From: Fragilaria crotonensis
Taxonomy: Eukaryota > Bacillariophyta > Fragilariophyceae > Fragilariales > Fragilariaceae
Length of the DNA stretch: 64,000 nt
Assembly: GCA_022925895.1 (NCBI GenBank)
Contig: JAKSYS010000015.1
Coordinates: 1-64,000, forward strand
Direction of reading: 5' to 3'
Shown: piece by piece, positions 10,376 through 23,121 of the stretch
Position numbering within the stretch: position 1 is the stretch's first letter
Layout: each line of letters begins with the position of its first letter
Position numbers and translations under genes: made by a program
The notes under the pieces: model-generated
The model's database searches: none
Seen by the model: only the letters and a program-made list of their open reading frames with translations
What the model was told of the DNA's origin: nothing

Positions 10376-13300
10376 CCCATGTCGTCTGCTGACGATGCAT
10401 ATCTGTAAGATAGCATGGTTGGGAGCCATATCGTGCGGCGGCAGACAGCCGGAAAAAAGGAAAAGAAAAAGAAAAAGAAATAAAGGAATTTCCTAGTAGT
10501 TTCCTGGTGGAATCGGGACGCCTCCTCTTCTTCCCCCCCTCTTCTCCTCCTCCCCTTCTGGGGTTAGACGAAGGAGTAAGTAAATGGGTGTTTGACATAT
10601 CATTTTGGCTTGCCATCCTTGTCTTCTCCCCCTCCTTCCCTTCTTATAGGTGGGAAGAGGTGAATACTAGCTAGTAGGGCAGTAGTCGGTTGTTTCCTTA
10701 CTTCGTGAGGCAGACGGATGCCGTTGCCTATTTGCAAGTATTGTTCGGAGTAGTAGTAGGTTGTAAAAACGATAGGCTACTCTATGATTTGGTAATGAAG
10801 GATGAAACTAGACAAAATTAGGCATGGCACTGGTTTCGTTCATGGCCAGGTTGTGGCGCCGGGATGTAACCGCAAGGTTGCGGAGGTAGGTCATGAATGC
10901 GTTGGACTTCCAGCAAAGGAGGTATTTTATTTCCATTTCGCTAAAGCCTTGATAGTATAAAGTTGTGCAGGCGCCAACTCGCAACGAATGGCTCGACCAT
11001 AGGGCAAGTTGGGCTCTATTTTTCACGGGGTCAAGTTTATACAAGGTGGCAGCGGCGCGGCGGATGACGGTTTCAACATCCGCGGTCGTAATGTTGTAGA
11101 CAATACCGTCGGACGCGCGGTAGACACTCAGCGGATGTGTTGGTGATGCATTTGTAAGTATTTTGTGGCGGGCCAAAATTGCCATGAAGTGCTCGATAAA
11201 GCACAAGTCGGGTCGCGAAGGATTGCGTGTGAACAACTTCCACTTGCCATGCTCGCCGTTCTTCTGCTCGTCGAATCGCAGCTTGACTTTTCCGACCAGG
11301 GACGGGTTCTGCAAGGCGTTTGCAATCGTTAGATTCAAAGAATTAGTCGTGAAACATTGTACGTCTTCGAGGGTAAATGCATATGCACGTTTGAAACGGT
11401 TGCGCAAAAAAGAAGATTTGTGGCGATCCTGATAGTTCGTCTGTGCCCATTCTATGCCCCGACAACCCGCATACAAATTGCATAGGGTCCAATTGGACAT
11501 TGCGGCATCAAAGGCAACAAGGGTCGATGGCTATGGTTGGCAGAGTCGCTATCTGTGCATGAAGCTCCAGCGTAAAAGGCTCCCTGCGATTTGGGACTGT
11601 TTCCCATCGTTTCTGTTCGGCCAGGACTTTGCCAATCACAGGTGCAAGTTTATTGTCGGTGGCCGACACGAAACGCGGATCGATTGCACGGAACTGGCCG
11701 AGAAGGTTGCAAATATCGTGCAAATAGGAGTTGATTGTACTGGCCTTGACAGACCTGAGCATCAGGGTCGAACCTGTTGCAAGATGCATGGCGTACATTG
11801 CAAGCTGGAGATTAGCTCGTTCTTGAGATTGGCTGGTGCTCCAACGTCCAGTCATCCGTTAACATTAAATGGTAACAAAACAAGAAGTAATGCAATCGCC
11901 GGTTTCGAATTGTCCTAGCAACCTTGGGAGCGTGGGGCTTTCCTGCCATTGTTCGGTGAACAGCCTGGATTCCAGACAAGATAAGAAGTCGGGACTCGGC
12001 CGGAAAAGTGATAGTGCCGCAGTTTCGGTTCTTCGCGAAAAATCTGTTCGCAACGATCAGAATGTGAGTAAAGCGGCAGGGATGGGCGAGAGATGAAGTC
12101 AGCAAGGGTATTAGTGGTTCCCGCGATGTGATTGCAGGCGACAGTAAGCTGGGTTCGCTCCAGGAGTGCAGCATAGATGCTGACGAAAAGCTGACCACGT
12201 TCGGATCGAGCGGAAATTTTGTGGGCCCAGTTTCGGGACGGCGAGTTGTCGGTACGCAGTAATAACCTTGACAATGGTTGAATAGGAAGTCAGAGCTATG
12301 TTCTTCAGCGCGACATATGGCGGCAGCAAGTTGGAGAAGTACCACGATGAACTCCAGTAGATTGATATGAATTCTTCCGGCGATGAATTGGGATTTGACT
12401 GTGTCGGACCAGATCACGGCGAACCAGAATTGTAATTCATGGCAGAAAGCACCTCCCCCGATGCCACTGGCGTCTCCAATGCTTGTGAATTGGGCATCGC
12501 GTGGTACCAGGTGGCCGATGCTAATGCACCAATCGCGAGATTGATCGGCGAGGTGGTTGTACAATTGTCGCAGCTCTCGAATTACAGACGGTGGGAGGCT
12601 GATAGTTGACTTCGTCTGCCATAATAGTGCCGCCATTTCCCTTGCAATGAGATTGTCGATGCGGGTATGGAGATCTTTGGGGAGTTGGGCTGCCAATACT
12701 TTGGACTGCTTTGACCCTTGTAGTAACCTTTTACTTGGTAATACCGGTGTTGGATCGCTCGTCTCAGTGCGTTCTGAAAGCCAAAAAATAATGCTCTTCC
12801 TGGTCGATACGCCCGTGATGCGTCGGCGAGCGTGCCATGCAGTGCAGCGGCTTCAAGGAGGGTGCAACTCGTCCGATGCAACCATGTTGATAAGAGTTCT
12901 GTGATGGCTTGGCGTTTGTCAGCGGGAAGTCCAAACGTTAAATTACGAGTGTTGATTGAATTCCCAACCCACAACACGGCAAATGTGCCCGTGTCTTTTT
13001 CAAATTTTCCCAAGAGATGGGATCGGGAATCTTACCGTTCGGATAACCGACGATTTCATTAAGGGCAATAACAGATGCAGCCACAGATCAGGGCAGGAAT
13101 TCTTTGACATCGGCATACATGTTGTCGTCGACATGATGATCGTACGTCGGCGATCGGCGTTTGCCATCGCTATCAAATACACCGGTGTTAATAGAGTCGG
13201 GGATTGCTTTGGCGAACAGGGCACGTTCCTCTGAAGTCGCTGGTGGTTCGAACTGGAACTCAGGTAAGAACGGAGCGGCTTTCGCCATTGTTGCCTCATG

Positions 13301-16300
13301 GTCGTGCCATAGATGCTGCGCTAACTGTTGTCTCGCTCGCGCAATAGGTTCCCAATTTGAGTGTTGTCGCCAAACGTTAGACCCGTATTCATCATTAGGG
13401 TGTTGTTCGAAATAGCGCTGTGCATGGCGACAAGGTTTGGATTATACTTGATCCGAGGGAATGCGCATTGGACGTCGTCGTCACCAGTGTAACGATCAAA
13501 TCCGGATAAGAGATCGCCAGATTCCAGTGCCAGATGCATAGGCGCTTGAAGGATTCGGCGAAATGCAGCTTGGGTTCGTTGCTCTTGTTGGTCCAGTCGT
13601 TGATGGCGAAGGCGCCAGGAACGGGACGAAAACTGCTGTCTGACTGGGGGCGGGGCTTTCGACGTTTGTGGACAATGTCGACGAGGCCTTGGGGGGACAA
13701 GTGCGCATTAAGTGCAAAATGAATGAGCTGGGGGTCCATGATCAAGGTAAGTCCTCGTTTGCTCTGCTTGATAATTGTTGATTCAAACACTAACTGGTTT
13801 TGCGAGACAGATTGGTGGTTACCATACCTTAGGTACGCCTGGAAATTTTCTTCACTGGCTTCTGCTTGACACAACGCAGGTGCTCCGAATGTTAAGATTC
13901 GGGATACGTCGCTATAGATGTCTGGGTCGACAATAGGCTTGAGGGTAGCGAGAATGGTGGACACGTTGAGGTGTGCGTTAACGTGGGGGCCGCCGATCCA
14001 GCGGACCATGGTCGCGACGTCTCCGTCAAAATGTAGGAGGCAGGCGGAAGTCATATCTTTCCAGTCGCTTCGAATTGTTGTTGTATCATTCCAGTCCTCT
14101 TGGAACCCTTGGAGGGGGCGGAAGTTGACATGGCGGTACTTCTTTAGGAGTTGCTGGAGTTGTCGGACTCGGATGGATGCTCGTCCAAGGGCCTTTTTGG
14201 CTCTGCAAGTTAAAAACCACTTTTAAATAGGGGTAATAATATATGACGAAAGATTTTGCGACGCAAACGAATGTAGTCTGTTGTCCTACCAAATGGTTGG
14301 GCAAGTTGGACTTGAATACTGGTTGGTAGAACTTCGTTCGCGAATTTGTCAAGACGAGATGACGTGAGCGTTCCGCTTACCCAAGAATCTGGTGCCCTCA
14401 TTGGCGAGCTCTCGTTGGGGGCCCTTTCGACGGACTGCGCGATATTTCGGAGGTAAGCAGAGGTTGCTGGCAATAAGGTCTCGTCGGTAGTCGCTTGATT
14501 GGTTCGTGAGGAAGTATGACTACTTGCGCTGTCAAGTTGCACATTGCTAGTAGATACTGGAATGATACTAGTGGCAGTGAGGAGCAATTCACCTGCAGAG
14601 CACCGTATAGAATCGTCTTCTGGCTCGGGGCAACTGGTAGTACCGTTGGGTACGGCAGAGGGCATAATGATGTTGCGCAACAAATTGGTCGTTCCGCATG
14701 TAGGCAATGAGTAGAACAAAGTTGTAGGTGGTGGAATTTGGAGACCGTGACTTGGGAAATATGATTTCACTTTTCCCCGTGAATTGCAAAGTTGAAAGGG
14801 TACATAATAACAAAGAAATTTGACAGTGAGCAAATGTTTGGTTAAGTAGTGGTTCATGCTGGATTAGTGGGTACGTCGGGTTGCGGGCGTCGTCGTACCT
14901 TCTGCTGCCCATGACACAGCATCGCCATGCCATTGGACTTGTGCTTGGTTTGCAATCCACGCTCTGAGTTTGTCTTTCAGTGGGCGGGGAACTGAGCTCA
15001 GTTGCTCTGGAAAATGGTAGAATGTACAGTTTGGGGTTATACATTCACGGCCAGAATAAGCATTACGACAACACAAAATGGTTAGACCTTGTCGCGAGCC
15101 CGCGTTCGGGAAAATCGGACCGGGGTGCGGCAGTTGCATAGGCGGCGGATTGCCGGTATGTTTGAAGACTGTTTTCCCTGGTGGACCTCGCACAGATCTG
15201 GATCCTGAAGATCCTGGGGACGCAGATGGTGTGACAGTATTGGACCTGTTGGTTGTTCCGCTATTCGAGTAGCGTTGGAGGTTGCTACCGTTGGTGGTAC
15301 CAGTTGGTTGGCTGTTAGCAGTGTCGTCGCCATTGTCGCCTCCTCGTTAACGCTTTTTTTCTTCATCAGGGTTGAATACCTTAAAGAGTAGTGTCGAGTC
15401 TTTATAAGTACCCGCAGACATCGTGAGTACTGTTCCATCAAATTGTGTTGTAGTCGCTCCGATTGTAACAGTGCGTCAGAAAACATTTTTGAGGACATTG
15501 CAGTGCCGGTTGCGACCAAATTCTTATAGCCCTGCTTGCGAGCTTCATTGACAAAACCTGCGATGGTCGACTGGAATTCTTGAAAGACGTTGAACATGAT
15601 TTCTTTGGCGTGTCGGTGGAGTTCACACCACTTCCGCCCTTCTCGCGTTCGGAAAATTTTGTCGAATTTGACAATTTCTTACCATAAAATGGGGGGGGTG
15701 CTTGGAATCATATTCGATGATGATATTCATGAGTCCGAAAAAGTTCCCAATTGTTTCGTTGGTCTCAGCGAGGGTATACATACGTCCGCCATAGTACAGC
15801 TCTGTTGTTTTAGCTGCAACCCGACTGCGATCTTCTTCAACTTGTTCTTGTTGGACAAGCAAGGATTCGCCTTCTTGTCGACTGCGATAGGCGGCGCTGT
15901 TGGTCTTTGGTGGAGCTAAATGATGGAGCCCGAACTTCGTTTTTATACCATCTGGATTGAGCACAGTTTTCTGGTGCTCCCATTGTCCGGTACGTATCGC
16001 TGCAGTAAGGGGTTGGTCGAACATAGTTGCGCTCAAATTTGTGGCTGATGCAAACTTGTCGTCGAGGCTTCCAAGTTCAGCAGACATTGATTCCACAGCA
16101 TCTTGCATTGCTCGTGTTGCCTTGGAATTTTTATTGGCAGCCAGGACAGGTGAAAAAAGCGGGTGAATCTTGGCTGGCATGATGATAGACGCTGTTGTCC
16201 CATCTTCTTGAATGATGTCAACGGCGGAAGCAAAAAGGAGTTGATAAAAGCGAGTGGCGTCGGCGGCTTCACTAGCTCGTTCGCGTTCGATTCCGTAAGG

Positions 16301-18741
16301 GACTTTGACGTTGACTCCAAAGCGCCTTGGCGAAGCCTTCGAAAAGGACATGCCAGTCTGGTCGACAGCTGCGGGAGCATTGGGAGCTTGATTGTTGAGC
16401 TGGGTAGGAGTTTCATGCACGGTGGTGGCAAGGCCTTGTTCAGCAAGGAGCTTGGATCCATAGGTGAAGTTGGCCTCTTCCTTGGCTTGGCGCATGGCAG
16501 ATACGACTTTGCGATAGTTAGGAGTCGAAGTCCAGTGCATCGATGTGGACAGTGCATCGAGATGCGAGCACACGATTCGGACCAGTGAACTCTTCTTGAT
16601 CAAGACCGGCGTAAACAAAAAGATTGTCTTGAGCTTGGAGAGAATAGTTCCCAAGGTTGACAATACCATAGCGAAGAGTTTCGAACCACGTGTTGATGAG
16701 ACTGTCCTTGTCGACATTAGGGAGAGAGATTGTTGTTGTTACGGAAATCGTAGGATCAGTTTGGACTGAGTATCCTCCTGTGAGGGGATAGACCTTTGGC
16801 ATTGCGACAAAACAAGGGACATTGTCGGGGTTGTCAATAACGATATTGATACGTGCAGGTCCCGGTGGCTCTGGCATGGTGATACTGTCATCTGGGGGAG
16901 GAGGACCGGCTTCTTCAATAGGGTTGGATGCGGACGTTGCCAACTTGTATTTTTCCGCATTCGCACGAGAAGTGCATACGCTAAGAATGTCGGCCGTCAC
17001 GTCATGGAGACGTAGAGTCACTGGGTGGATGACATCAAGAGAATCGCCGAGGCTACCGATAATGATGTCCTCGTTGGTTGGGTCTTGGGAAATCAGAGGG
17101 TTGGTCAAGATACCCACTTTGTAGTTGGGCATAATGAAGCAGATCTGCTTGACCAGGCCCGAGTTACAGATGTTGGTGAGTTTGGAAGTTTGAGAACAAG
17201 TCTTAGCGAAGCTGGCTTCGATACGACTAGCCTGGGAGGGATCGGGGTTGTAGGCAGCGGCGAAGCTGTTGAGTTTAGCCGCGGTTGCGGCCTGGATCGC
17301 CAGATCACGCATGGTGAGAGCTCGGGTGGTAGGATTTGGTGCTAGTCCGCTCATCTTGGATGAAGTAGGCTGAAATGAAGCTTATCGTAGAATACGAAGG
17401 ATTGTGAGAACCAAATGAAGCCTCAGATGTTTGGTTGAAACCAAAATCATACCTGCATCTACCAATAGTGTGGTTGGTAAGACAAATACGATTACTGATT
17501 CACAGATCTGGGGACTGAATTTTGGGAATGAGAGTTGAGTAATTATAGCGAGGGTCGAAAAATTCTCTGAAGTGTGGAAAGGATTTATAGGACGATTTGA
17601 ACTGTACTCTTTTGTCTAAGTAAGCTGGAGTATTTCAAAATACAGCATCTAAATATCAGGAATTAATCACTTGGAAACCTTGTCATGATGCTGTTATACA
17701 TAGTCTTGACAATACATGTGTGTAAGGATAATGACTCGGATCTCAGCGCTCGCGTCGGCCTGATCGGATTGCTAAAGATTCATTAGAGGGTGGGGTTGAC
17801 ATTTTGGCTTCCCGAGTGTGACTGGGAATTTGGTGAAAATTTTATATGCGTCGGTCATTCTTATGTGGTACTTGCATCTCGGTGACGAGTCACAGTACAG
17901 TTATATGCCAGTAGGACGAAAGTAAATCGTTCGAATTGCAATCATACAAATGATAGATGATGTCGGGGTGCAATGAGGTATACTTCTAGTGTAAGGATGT
18001 TATATTGATTGAATAGTAATTTAATCATGGTATGCTGAGTTGGAATGCTTTGGTGTCGATGTTGGGCTTTGCAGGGTTTAATTTAGTAGTTTTGGCGTCC
18101 CCGATAGAATTTCGGAAGGTACCATGATTGATGATAAAGAAATGCCTTGCAGATTATAAATTCCCGATTAGGAATATGGGATGAGGGTTGCAAGATTGAA
18201 GTAGTTCTAATTGGTTTGGATTGAAATGCCTCCTGAACCTTAGAAAGCGTTGAGCATGTAGTATTGCAGCAGCGGCAGGAGAAACTCGGGCATGCCAATT
18301 ATCGCGTGACTGCCAGCTTCGGGCACAGCCATGGACGCAGTAGGATTAAAAAATATCCGGAAATTGGCACGGATTGGTGGTTGAACTGGGGTCGCTTGTC
18401 GACTCATAGTAAATGTCGGGCATGGCGGGTTGGGAGTACGTGATGATATGGCGCGGCGGGGTTAGATTAAACATTGCTAACTGCCCTAGCTCACAGATTG
18501 TCACATCAGGGCCAGCATCAGGCACGCTCATGGATAAAGTAGTGCTGGTGTGTCTTGTTGTAAAATGAGTTGGAGTAGGAACTTCATTGTTGGGGGCGGT
18601 GTCATTGATGTCGTCAAATTGGCGCGCTCCATAATTTCTTTTGTTTGAGGGATTTTGGAAGTGCTGGAACCGCTCCTTCGGTCTTCCAGTAGTCACATGT
18701 GCATCAGAAAGGTTGTAATATGGTGACTTGTTATGAAATAG

Positions 18742-18989
18742 AGCGAAAAAATGACAGGCAACATATCATCACCGCATTCACTCAAATCGCTCCATTGCAA
18801 AGCAAGTTAGCGATTTCTACATCCGACGAGAACATGTGTTTCCCATCGACATGTACTGGTATGTATACCGTACAATGTCGAATAGTCCTAGAGCCGTCAG
18901 TGTGACACTCCGTAACGACTAGGCGGTAAGTGTAGTTACAGTAGGTAATATCGCCTTACTGTCGCATTCGCTTACTGTCTTATCTGCAA
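18742..18989 (-). repeat. Split direct repeat A1 (outer 5' end of the retroelement)
   Basis: Direct copy of 9886-10130. Similarity ends at ...TTATCTGCAA (18989), which sets the right border of the element. Confidence 0.88.
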
Positions 18990-19221
18990 TCGTTCATGGC
19001 AAATATATATGCATGCAGTACGTATGCACTGCTTATACCAACCGTGCTTTTACCTCACTTTGTCGGTGTCAAGTCAGAAGTGCCAAGAGTCAGGAATCAG
19101 GAGTCGCCAGGAGTCAAGAGATACGATGGAATTGGCTCTCTATCACATGCGATTATGTCAAGAGAGAGGCTACCGGTAGGCTCAAGACAATACTCAAGAC
19201 TCTAAAAAGGCCAACAGGACG

Positions 19222-20202
19222 ATGGGGCCGACTTCTACGCAGACTCTATTGTTTTCAGTAATGATATCACTGCTGCTTCCCGATCCCACATCCTCGTTGA
19301 ATGTCGTTGCTCCAAGATCCGCATCAACAACTACTCTGTCCCGAACACTGGGCAAACTTTATTCTGATAGAAACGCGGACAATGCCGATCAAGGTAGTCG
19401 GTTAACTGACTGGGTGATTGAGAACTTGGAAGACGAAACGAGCAAGATTACCTCGTTCTCCACCACTAAGGCGGGTGAAAATGACACACTGCCTCCTCAA
19501 GGTTTGTGCATAGCAGGAGTACGCATCATGGCGGCCGACTCGTTGAAAACCAACGATAAGCTCGACGGCGAGTATTTCCCCATAAGACTTCTCGTCGGTC
19601 GCAATGGATGGGGCACCGGCGTTCATCCAACCACTCGATTGTGCCTGGAATGGTTATCAACATCGGTGCAAGGTGGAGAACTCGTGATGGATTACGGCTG
19701 TGGTTCAGGGATACTGTCGATAGCTGCACTGCACTATGGTGCGTCAAAATGTATCGGCGTCGATGTGGAAGCCGAGGCCCTTGTTACTGCTGAACGAAAC
19801 ATAGAACTCAATGGTATGGGCGGCGACGGTCGCTTCGAAGGCTTGCATACCCGCGAAATTCTTCCATATGAATTCCGGACTGACATTTGTGTGGCCAACA
19901 TTTTGATTGGTCAATTGGTCCGACCGAGTATGGTCTCTGCGCTTGTCACAAACATTGTTCCTGGCGGATTGTTATGCCTGTCCGGTATTCGTCCGCACCA
20001 AGTCGATTCATTGAAGGAAGCGTACTCCGAGCATGTGGAGGAGTGGGTGAACTACGATGAACTTGCAGCGTGTGACACTGAAGCAAGCATTGATTCATAT
20101 GGATTCGATGTTGGGCTGTGGTCAAGACTTGTAGGGAGAATTAAGAAGGACAATGATCGCAAGGGTGATGTTGAGATCATGTCCGAATTGGCTGTCAGTT
20201 AG
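19222..20202 (+). CDS. prmA: PrmA-type ribosomal protein L11 lysine methyltransferase, probably organellar
   Basis: PrmA trimethylates ribosomal protein L11 using S-adenosylmethionine. This 326-residue protein has the family signatures: 'GWGTGVHPTT' (129-138), the SAM-binding 'VMDYGCGSGILSIAA' (155-169), the acidic 'GVDVEAEA' (179-186) and 'VANILIGQL' (224-232). The C-terminal loop 'GGLLCLSGI' also fits. The first 25 residues are hydrophobic and signal-peptide-like ('LLFSVMISLLLP'), followed by a Ser/Thr-rich stretch. Plastid import is therefore likely, although the A|F motif is not obvious; a mitochondrial location is possible. The frame is intact with an ATG start. Its 3' end converges on the K/R/S-rich gene 73 bases downstream. 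Confidence 0.87.
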   Translation: MGPTSTQTLLFSVMISLLLPDPTSSLNVVAPRSASTTTLSRTLGKLYSDRNADNADQGSRLTDWVIENLEDETSKITSFSTTKAGENDTLPPQGLCIAGVRIMAADSLKTNDKLDGEYFPIRLLVGRNGWGTGVHPTTRLCLEWLSTSVQGGELVMDYGCGSGILSIAALHYGASKCIGVDVEAEALVTAERNIELNGMGGDGRFEGLHTREILPYEFRTDICVANILIGQLVRPSMVSALVTNIVPGGLLCLSGIRPHQVDSLKEAYSEHVEEWVNYDELAACDTEASIDSYGFDVGLWSRLVGRIKKDNDRKGDVEIMSELAVS

Positions 20203-20275
20203 TATTCAGAATATTATTTTCTCACTCTTATCGTTGCTAGCGTATAGCAGCTTGGAATCAATAAGTGGGAGGCGT

Positions 20276-21004
20276 TCATGGTTCACAACTCTTCTTGCCC
20301 TTCATAGTCGTTCCCCCTCTTTCATCATCAGAGTCGTCACTGCTACTTTCGATCATTCGTCTCCTGTGTTTCCGTTCTTCTTTACTACGCTTCCTCCGTT
20401 TTCGTCGTCTCCTCTCCTCCTCAGAGTCGGACGATGATTCTTCTTCAGAAGACTCGTTTTTTTGCCGCCGCGAATTCTTGCTAGTTCGGTTGCACTTTTT
20501 CTTCTTCTTCCTTTTCTTGGATTTTCGTCTCTGTCTCGACGAGTCGTCAGAGCTTTCTCCGTCCTCCGAGGACACCTGTTCTCGCGACTTATGCCTATGC
20601 TTGGTCTTTCTCTTCTTCGCAGCGACTAATTGATCCTCCACAAATTCGTCTTCGCTACTGCTCTCTTGCGCTAGCATTTCTACCAACCTACCATCATCAG
20701 GTGGTCGGTCGACCGCATCTGCGCGGCGCTTCTTGCCGCCCTTCAGGCCCAAATAGAGTTTGCGAGCAAAATCGTCGCGCGAGGTTGTATCCCCAGCAAT
20801 CTTCTGATGACGAGCCAGCTCCAACAATCCCTTTGCCTTTTCATTTTGATGCTCTTGCTGTGGTTGCTGAGGTCTTTCTTCCGTTGAATTGGCGTACGGA
20901 TCGTGCCCAATCGTCTTGCTCCAAATGTCGGACGTCGCCAAGGCCCCACTGGTTGACACTCGATTGTTGTGAGGCATGCGCGTTCTACCAGCACTTGCAG
21001 GCAT
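20276..21004 (-). CDS. Lys/Arg/Ser-rich, SR-like nuclear protein of unknown function
   Basis: I do not recognise the family. The ATG at 21004 is used because the frame's more upstream codon is not ATG. Residues 1-100 are moderately ordered ('SDIWSKTIGHDPYAN', 'KAKGLLELARHQ', 'DDFARKLYLGLKGGKKRR'). From about residue 110 the chain alternates acidic-Ser blocks ('ESSSEDE', 'SSEEESSSDSEEE') with very basic blocks ('KKRKKKKK', 'RRRRKRRKRSKEERKHRRR'). That pattern is typical of nuclear RNA-processing or chromatin proteins, and several stretches could serve as nuclear localisation signals. The 3' end faces PrmA. A spliceosome-associated role is only an inference from composition. Confidence 0.65.
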   Translation of the reverse strand: MPASAGRTRMPHNNRVSTSGALATSDIWSKTIGHDPYANSTEERPQQPQQEHQNEKAKGLLELARHQKIAGDTTSRDDFARKLYLGLKGGKKRRADAVDRPPDDGRLVEMLAQESSSEDEFVEDQLVAAKKRKTKHRHKSREQVSSEDGESSDDSSRQRRKSKKRKKKKKCNRTSKNSRRQKNESSEEESSSDSEEERRRRKRRKRSKEERKHRRRMIESSSDDSDDERGGTTMKGKKSCEP

Positions 21005-21204
21005 TCTTGTCAAAGGGTCTTGGGACCTGGTTTATCGTGTTAGGTCTAATAAAGATAGATGGTTGAGGTGCGAAACTGACGGTTCCGTAAAATTGAGCCG
21101 AATTGATATGATAGGTTTTTGTGGTTTGTGTGGTATGCATATGTACTGTACATGTCTCTTACCATCTACCGTAGACTCTTGTGAAGAGTATGCATAATAC
21201 ATAT

Positions 21205-21385
21205 CAGAGTCCTGCACTGGGTATGACGCCTGTGCCCATGGGTACCCAAGGCAGCCGGTACGCAGGCTTGGACCACCCATGACCCACCCACTCTTCGCAC
21301 GGTCGAGCTCGGACCACCCATTACCCACCCACGCCCACTAGGTCGTACCCATACCCACCCATTACCCATTACCCGTTGTCCGCGC
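21205..21385 (+). repeat. Left terminal and subterminal ACCCA repeats of the hAT-like element
   Basis: The terminal word CAGAGTCCTGCACTGGGTA is followed by clustered 'CACCCATTACCCACCCA'-type words. Mirrors 26290-26458. Confidence 0.65.
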
Positions 21386-21509
21386 GTAAAAGTCCCTGTT
21401 TGACACAAAACGAGAGCACACTGTAGTACGCACTCCGCGAACTATAACTATGGATGTGTTTGTTTAATTGCTGTTTAATACACGCTGTTTACAACACCTG
21501 TATAATATT

Positions 21510-22650
21510 TCATCATTCTTTTCTGGCGGTTGGCAACACTTTGATTCTCTCAAGGCAGACGAAATGCAGAAGTTAAACATGCTTTTTGCACGAGCTGTCC
21601 ATCAAACAGCAACCCCTTACTCCCCTCTCTTGACATCGACATGTGTGACAAGCTGCACAAGCTGAAGCAGCTTGTCGCAGATCCGGCGTATTGGAAGGGC
21701 GTCGCCGCTTTCGAAGTCCTTTTTCAAACAATCAGTTCCTGTCCCACCTATTTTGAAGGCAAGGATGCTACCTTCTGCCTTGTCTGTTTATGCTTGCTTT
21801 GTTGCAATAAAATATCACCTGAAGAAGCTTGATGGTGCTGTCAGGTAAGGCTTGAACCTGAATAATGATGATATTGTTTTGAATGACAATTCTAACAGAC
21901 CATTGTCTTGCAACCATCTACACAGAAGCACATGCACTTGCCTTTGCAACTCATCCAATGTATACTGAGAGGCGGACAAGGATTGCAGGTGAATTCGGAG
22001 AAGAGTTCCTTCAACTGGGGAAGCCGTCAATTAATCAACAAGCCAAGATTGCTCTCGCTTGTCTTGCAAATGGCAATGATGACCGTCATCAGAAAATGTT
22101 CGGTGAGTTCGCCACTTACATTACAAGGTCCAAGCACGACAATTCAAATGAAGAGATGTTTTGCAACTTCAAGGATACAATGATGAAACCGTCAGAGCTG
22201 CGGATGTTGTCCGACGACTCTGACTACAGTTCAATCAAACACCTGCTGTCTGCAGTTCACCGCAATGTAGCTGGAGCAAGTGGGCAAGAGAGAAACCACA
22301 AGTCGCCTAAACATGTGCACAGTTGCTTGTGTGCCCGGTTAGGTGCTGCAAAGGTTGAGACAGGGGCCAGGACTGCGATACATTTTAATGCAAAGCACCT
22401 TCTTCTTCTCCGTAAAATGGACACAACAAGAAGTTCTCAATTCTGCAAGTGGTGGCTGCAACATCTTGGATCTCCATTTCTTGCTGGCTGCTGCTGAAGA
22501 CAATCTTGCATGCCAGAACCTGATGATTGAAGAGGAGAACGATGACAATGCCTGACGCGGAATCTGACTGGTGGAGTCGACATGATTGCTGATGAAGATA
22601 TCTTGGCTTTGGCAGACAGAGAAAACAGCAGCTAAATGTATTTGATGGAA
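21510..22650 (+). pseudogene. hAT transposase remnant (C-terminal part)
   Basis: Pieces in shifting frames read as one degraded hAT-type transposase: 'SLKADEMQKLNMLFARAVHQ', 'KLKQLVADPAYWKGV', 'SALSVYACFVAIKYHLKKLD', then 'ALAFATHPMYT', 'EEFLQLGKPSINQQAKIALA', 'KPSELRMLSDDSDYSSIKHL' and the characteristic 'GASGQERNHKSPKHVHSCLC'. The longest open piece is 21883-22497. A GTAAGG donor at 21845 suggests one short intron. Several frame changes and the absence of the N-terminal catalytic part make it non-functional. The family link rests on remembered DUF659/hAT sequences from stramenopiles. Confidence 0.6.
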
Positions 22651-23121
22651 GTACAGTAAAATCATTATGGTAGCAGCAGGTATACTAGAACTTGGCAGTG
22701 CTCTTCCCGATCCCCCATCCTATCTATGTAGTACTAGGTACTAAACTTTGCATACTAGTAGCTAGTAGTAGCAATACATCTAATGCCATCAGGGCTTCTC
22801 AGTTACTACTACAAAATGGTCCTGGTGTTTGTACAATTTCTTATTGTTGTAAAGTCAAATCAATTTACTCAGTTGTCGGCAAATCGTAATCATTGTACTT
22901 GGTGTACTACCGTAGCACCTTAGTCTACCTCCGGTGTTCAGCGATTTCAGTACACCAGTAACCAGTACACAGTCTTTTTACTACACGTTGCTTTTGTTCA
23001 TAATCTGAAGTCTGAGTTAGAGATACAAAACATAATTCTTAAAGGTTTTCTCACTGTTTTACCCATGGATTTTTGTATCCCTTTATTCAATGCTGACTAG
23101 CTAGTATGATAGTCAATGCAA

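Larger units (their letters stand above)
9619..18989 (-). mobile_element. Tyrosine-recombinase retrotransposon with split direct repeats (PAT/Ngaro-like, DIRS order), broken
   Basis: This is an old retroelement of the DIRS order on the minus strand. Reading from its 5' side at 18989: a repeat (18742-18989), a noncoding leader of about 1.4 kb, a Gag-like region (about 17.35-15.1 kb) ending in a Cys/His cluster near 15.0 kb, reverse transcriptase (about 14.1-12.6 kb), RNase H (about 12.6-11.9 kb, 'IGDASGIGGGAF') and a tyrosine recombinase (about 11.85-10.8 kb, 'SHSLRVGA' and 'MTYLRN'). Three repeats follow at 10375-9619. The repeat order is A1-ORFs-B1-A2-B2, the split-direct-repeat layout known for PAT and Ngaro. 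The coding part is interrupted by roughly ten breaks; some could be introns or natural frame changes. Repeat copies are about 97-98% identical by eye, which suggests a moderately recent insertion. No target duplication is seen, as expected for this order. Confidence 0.8.
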
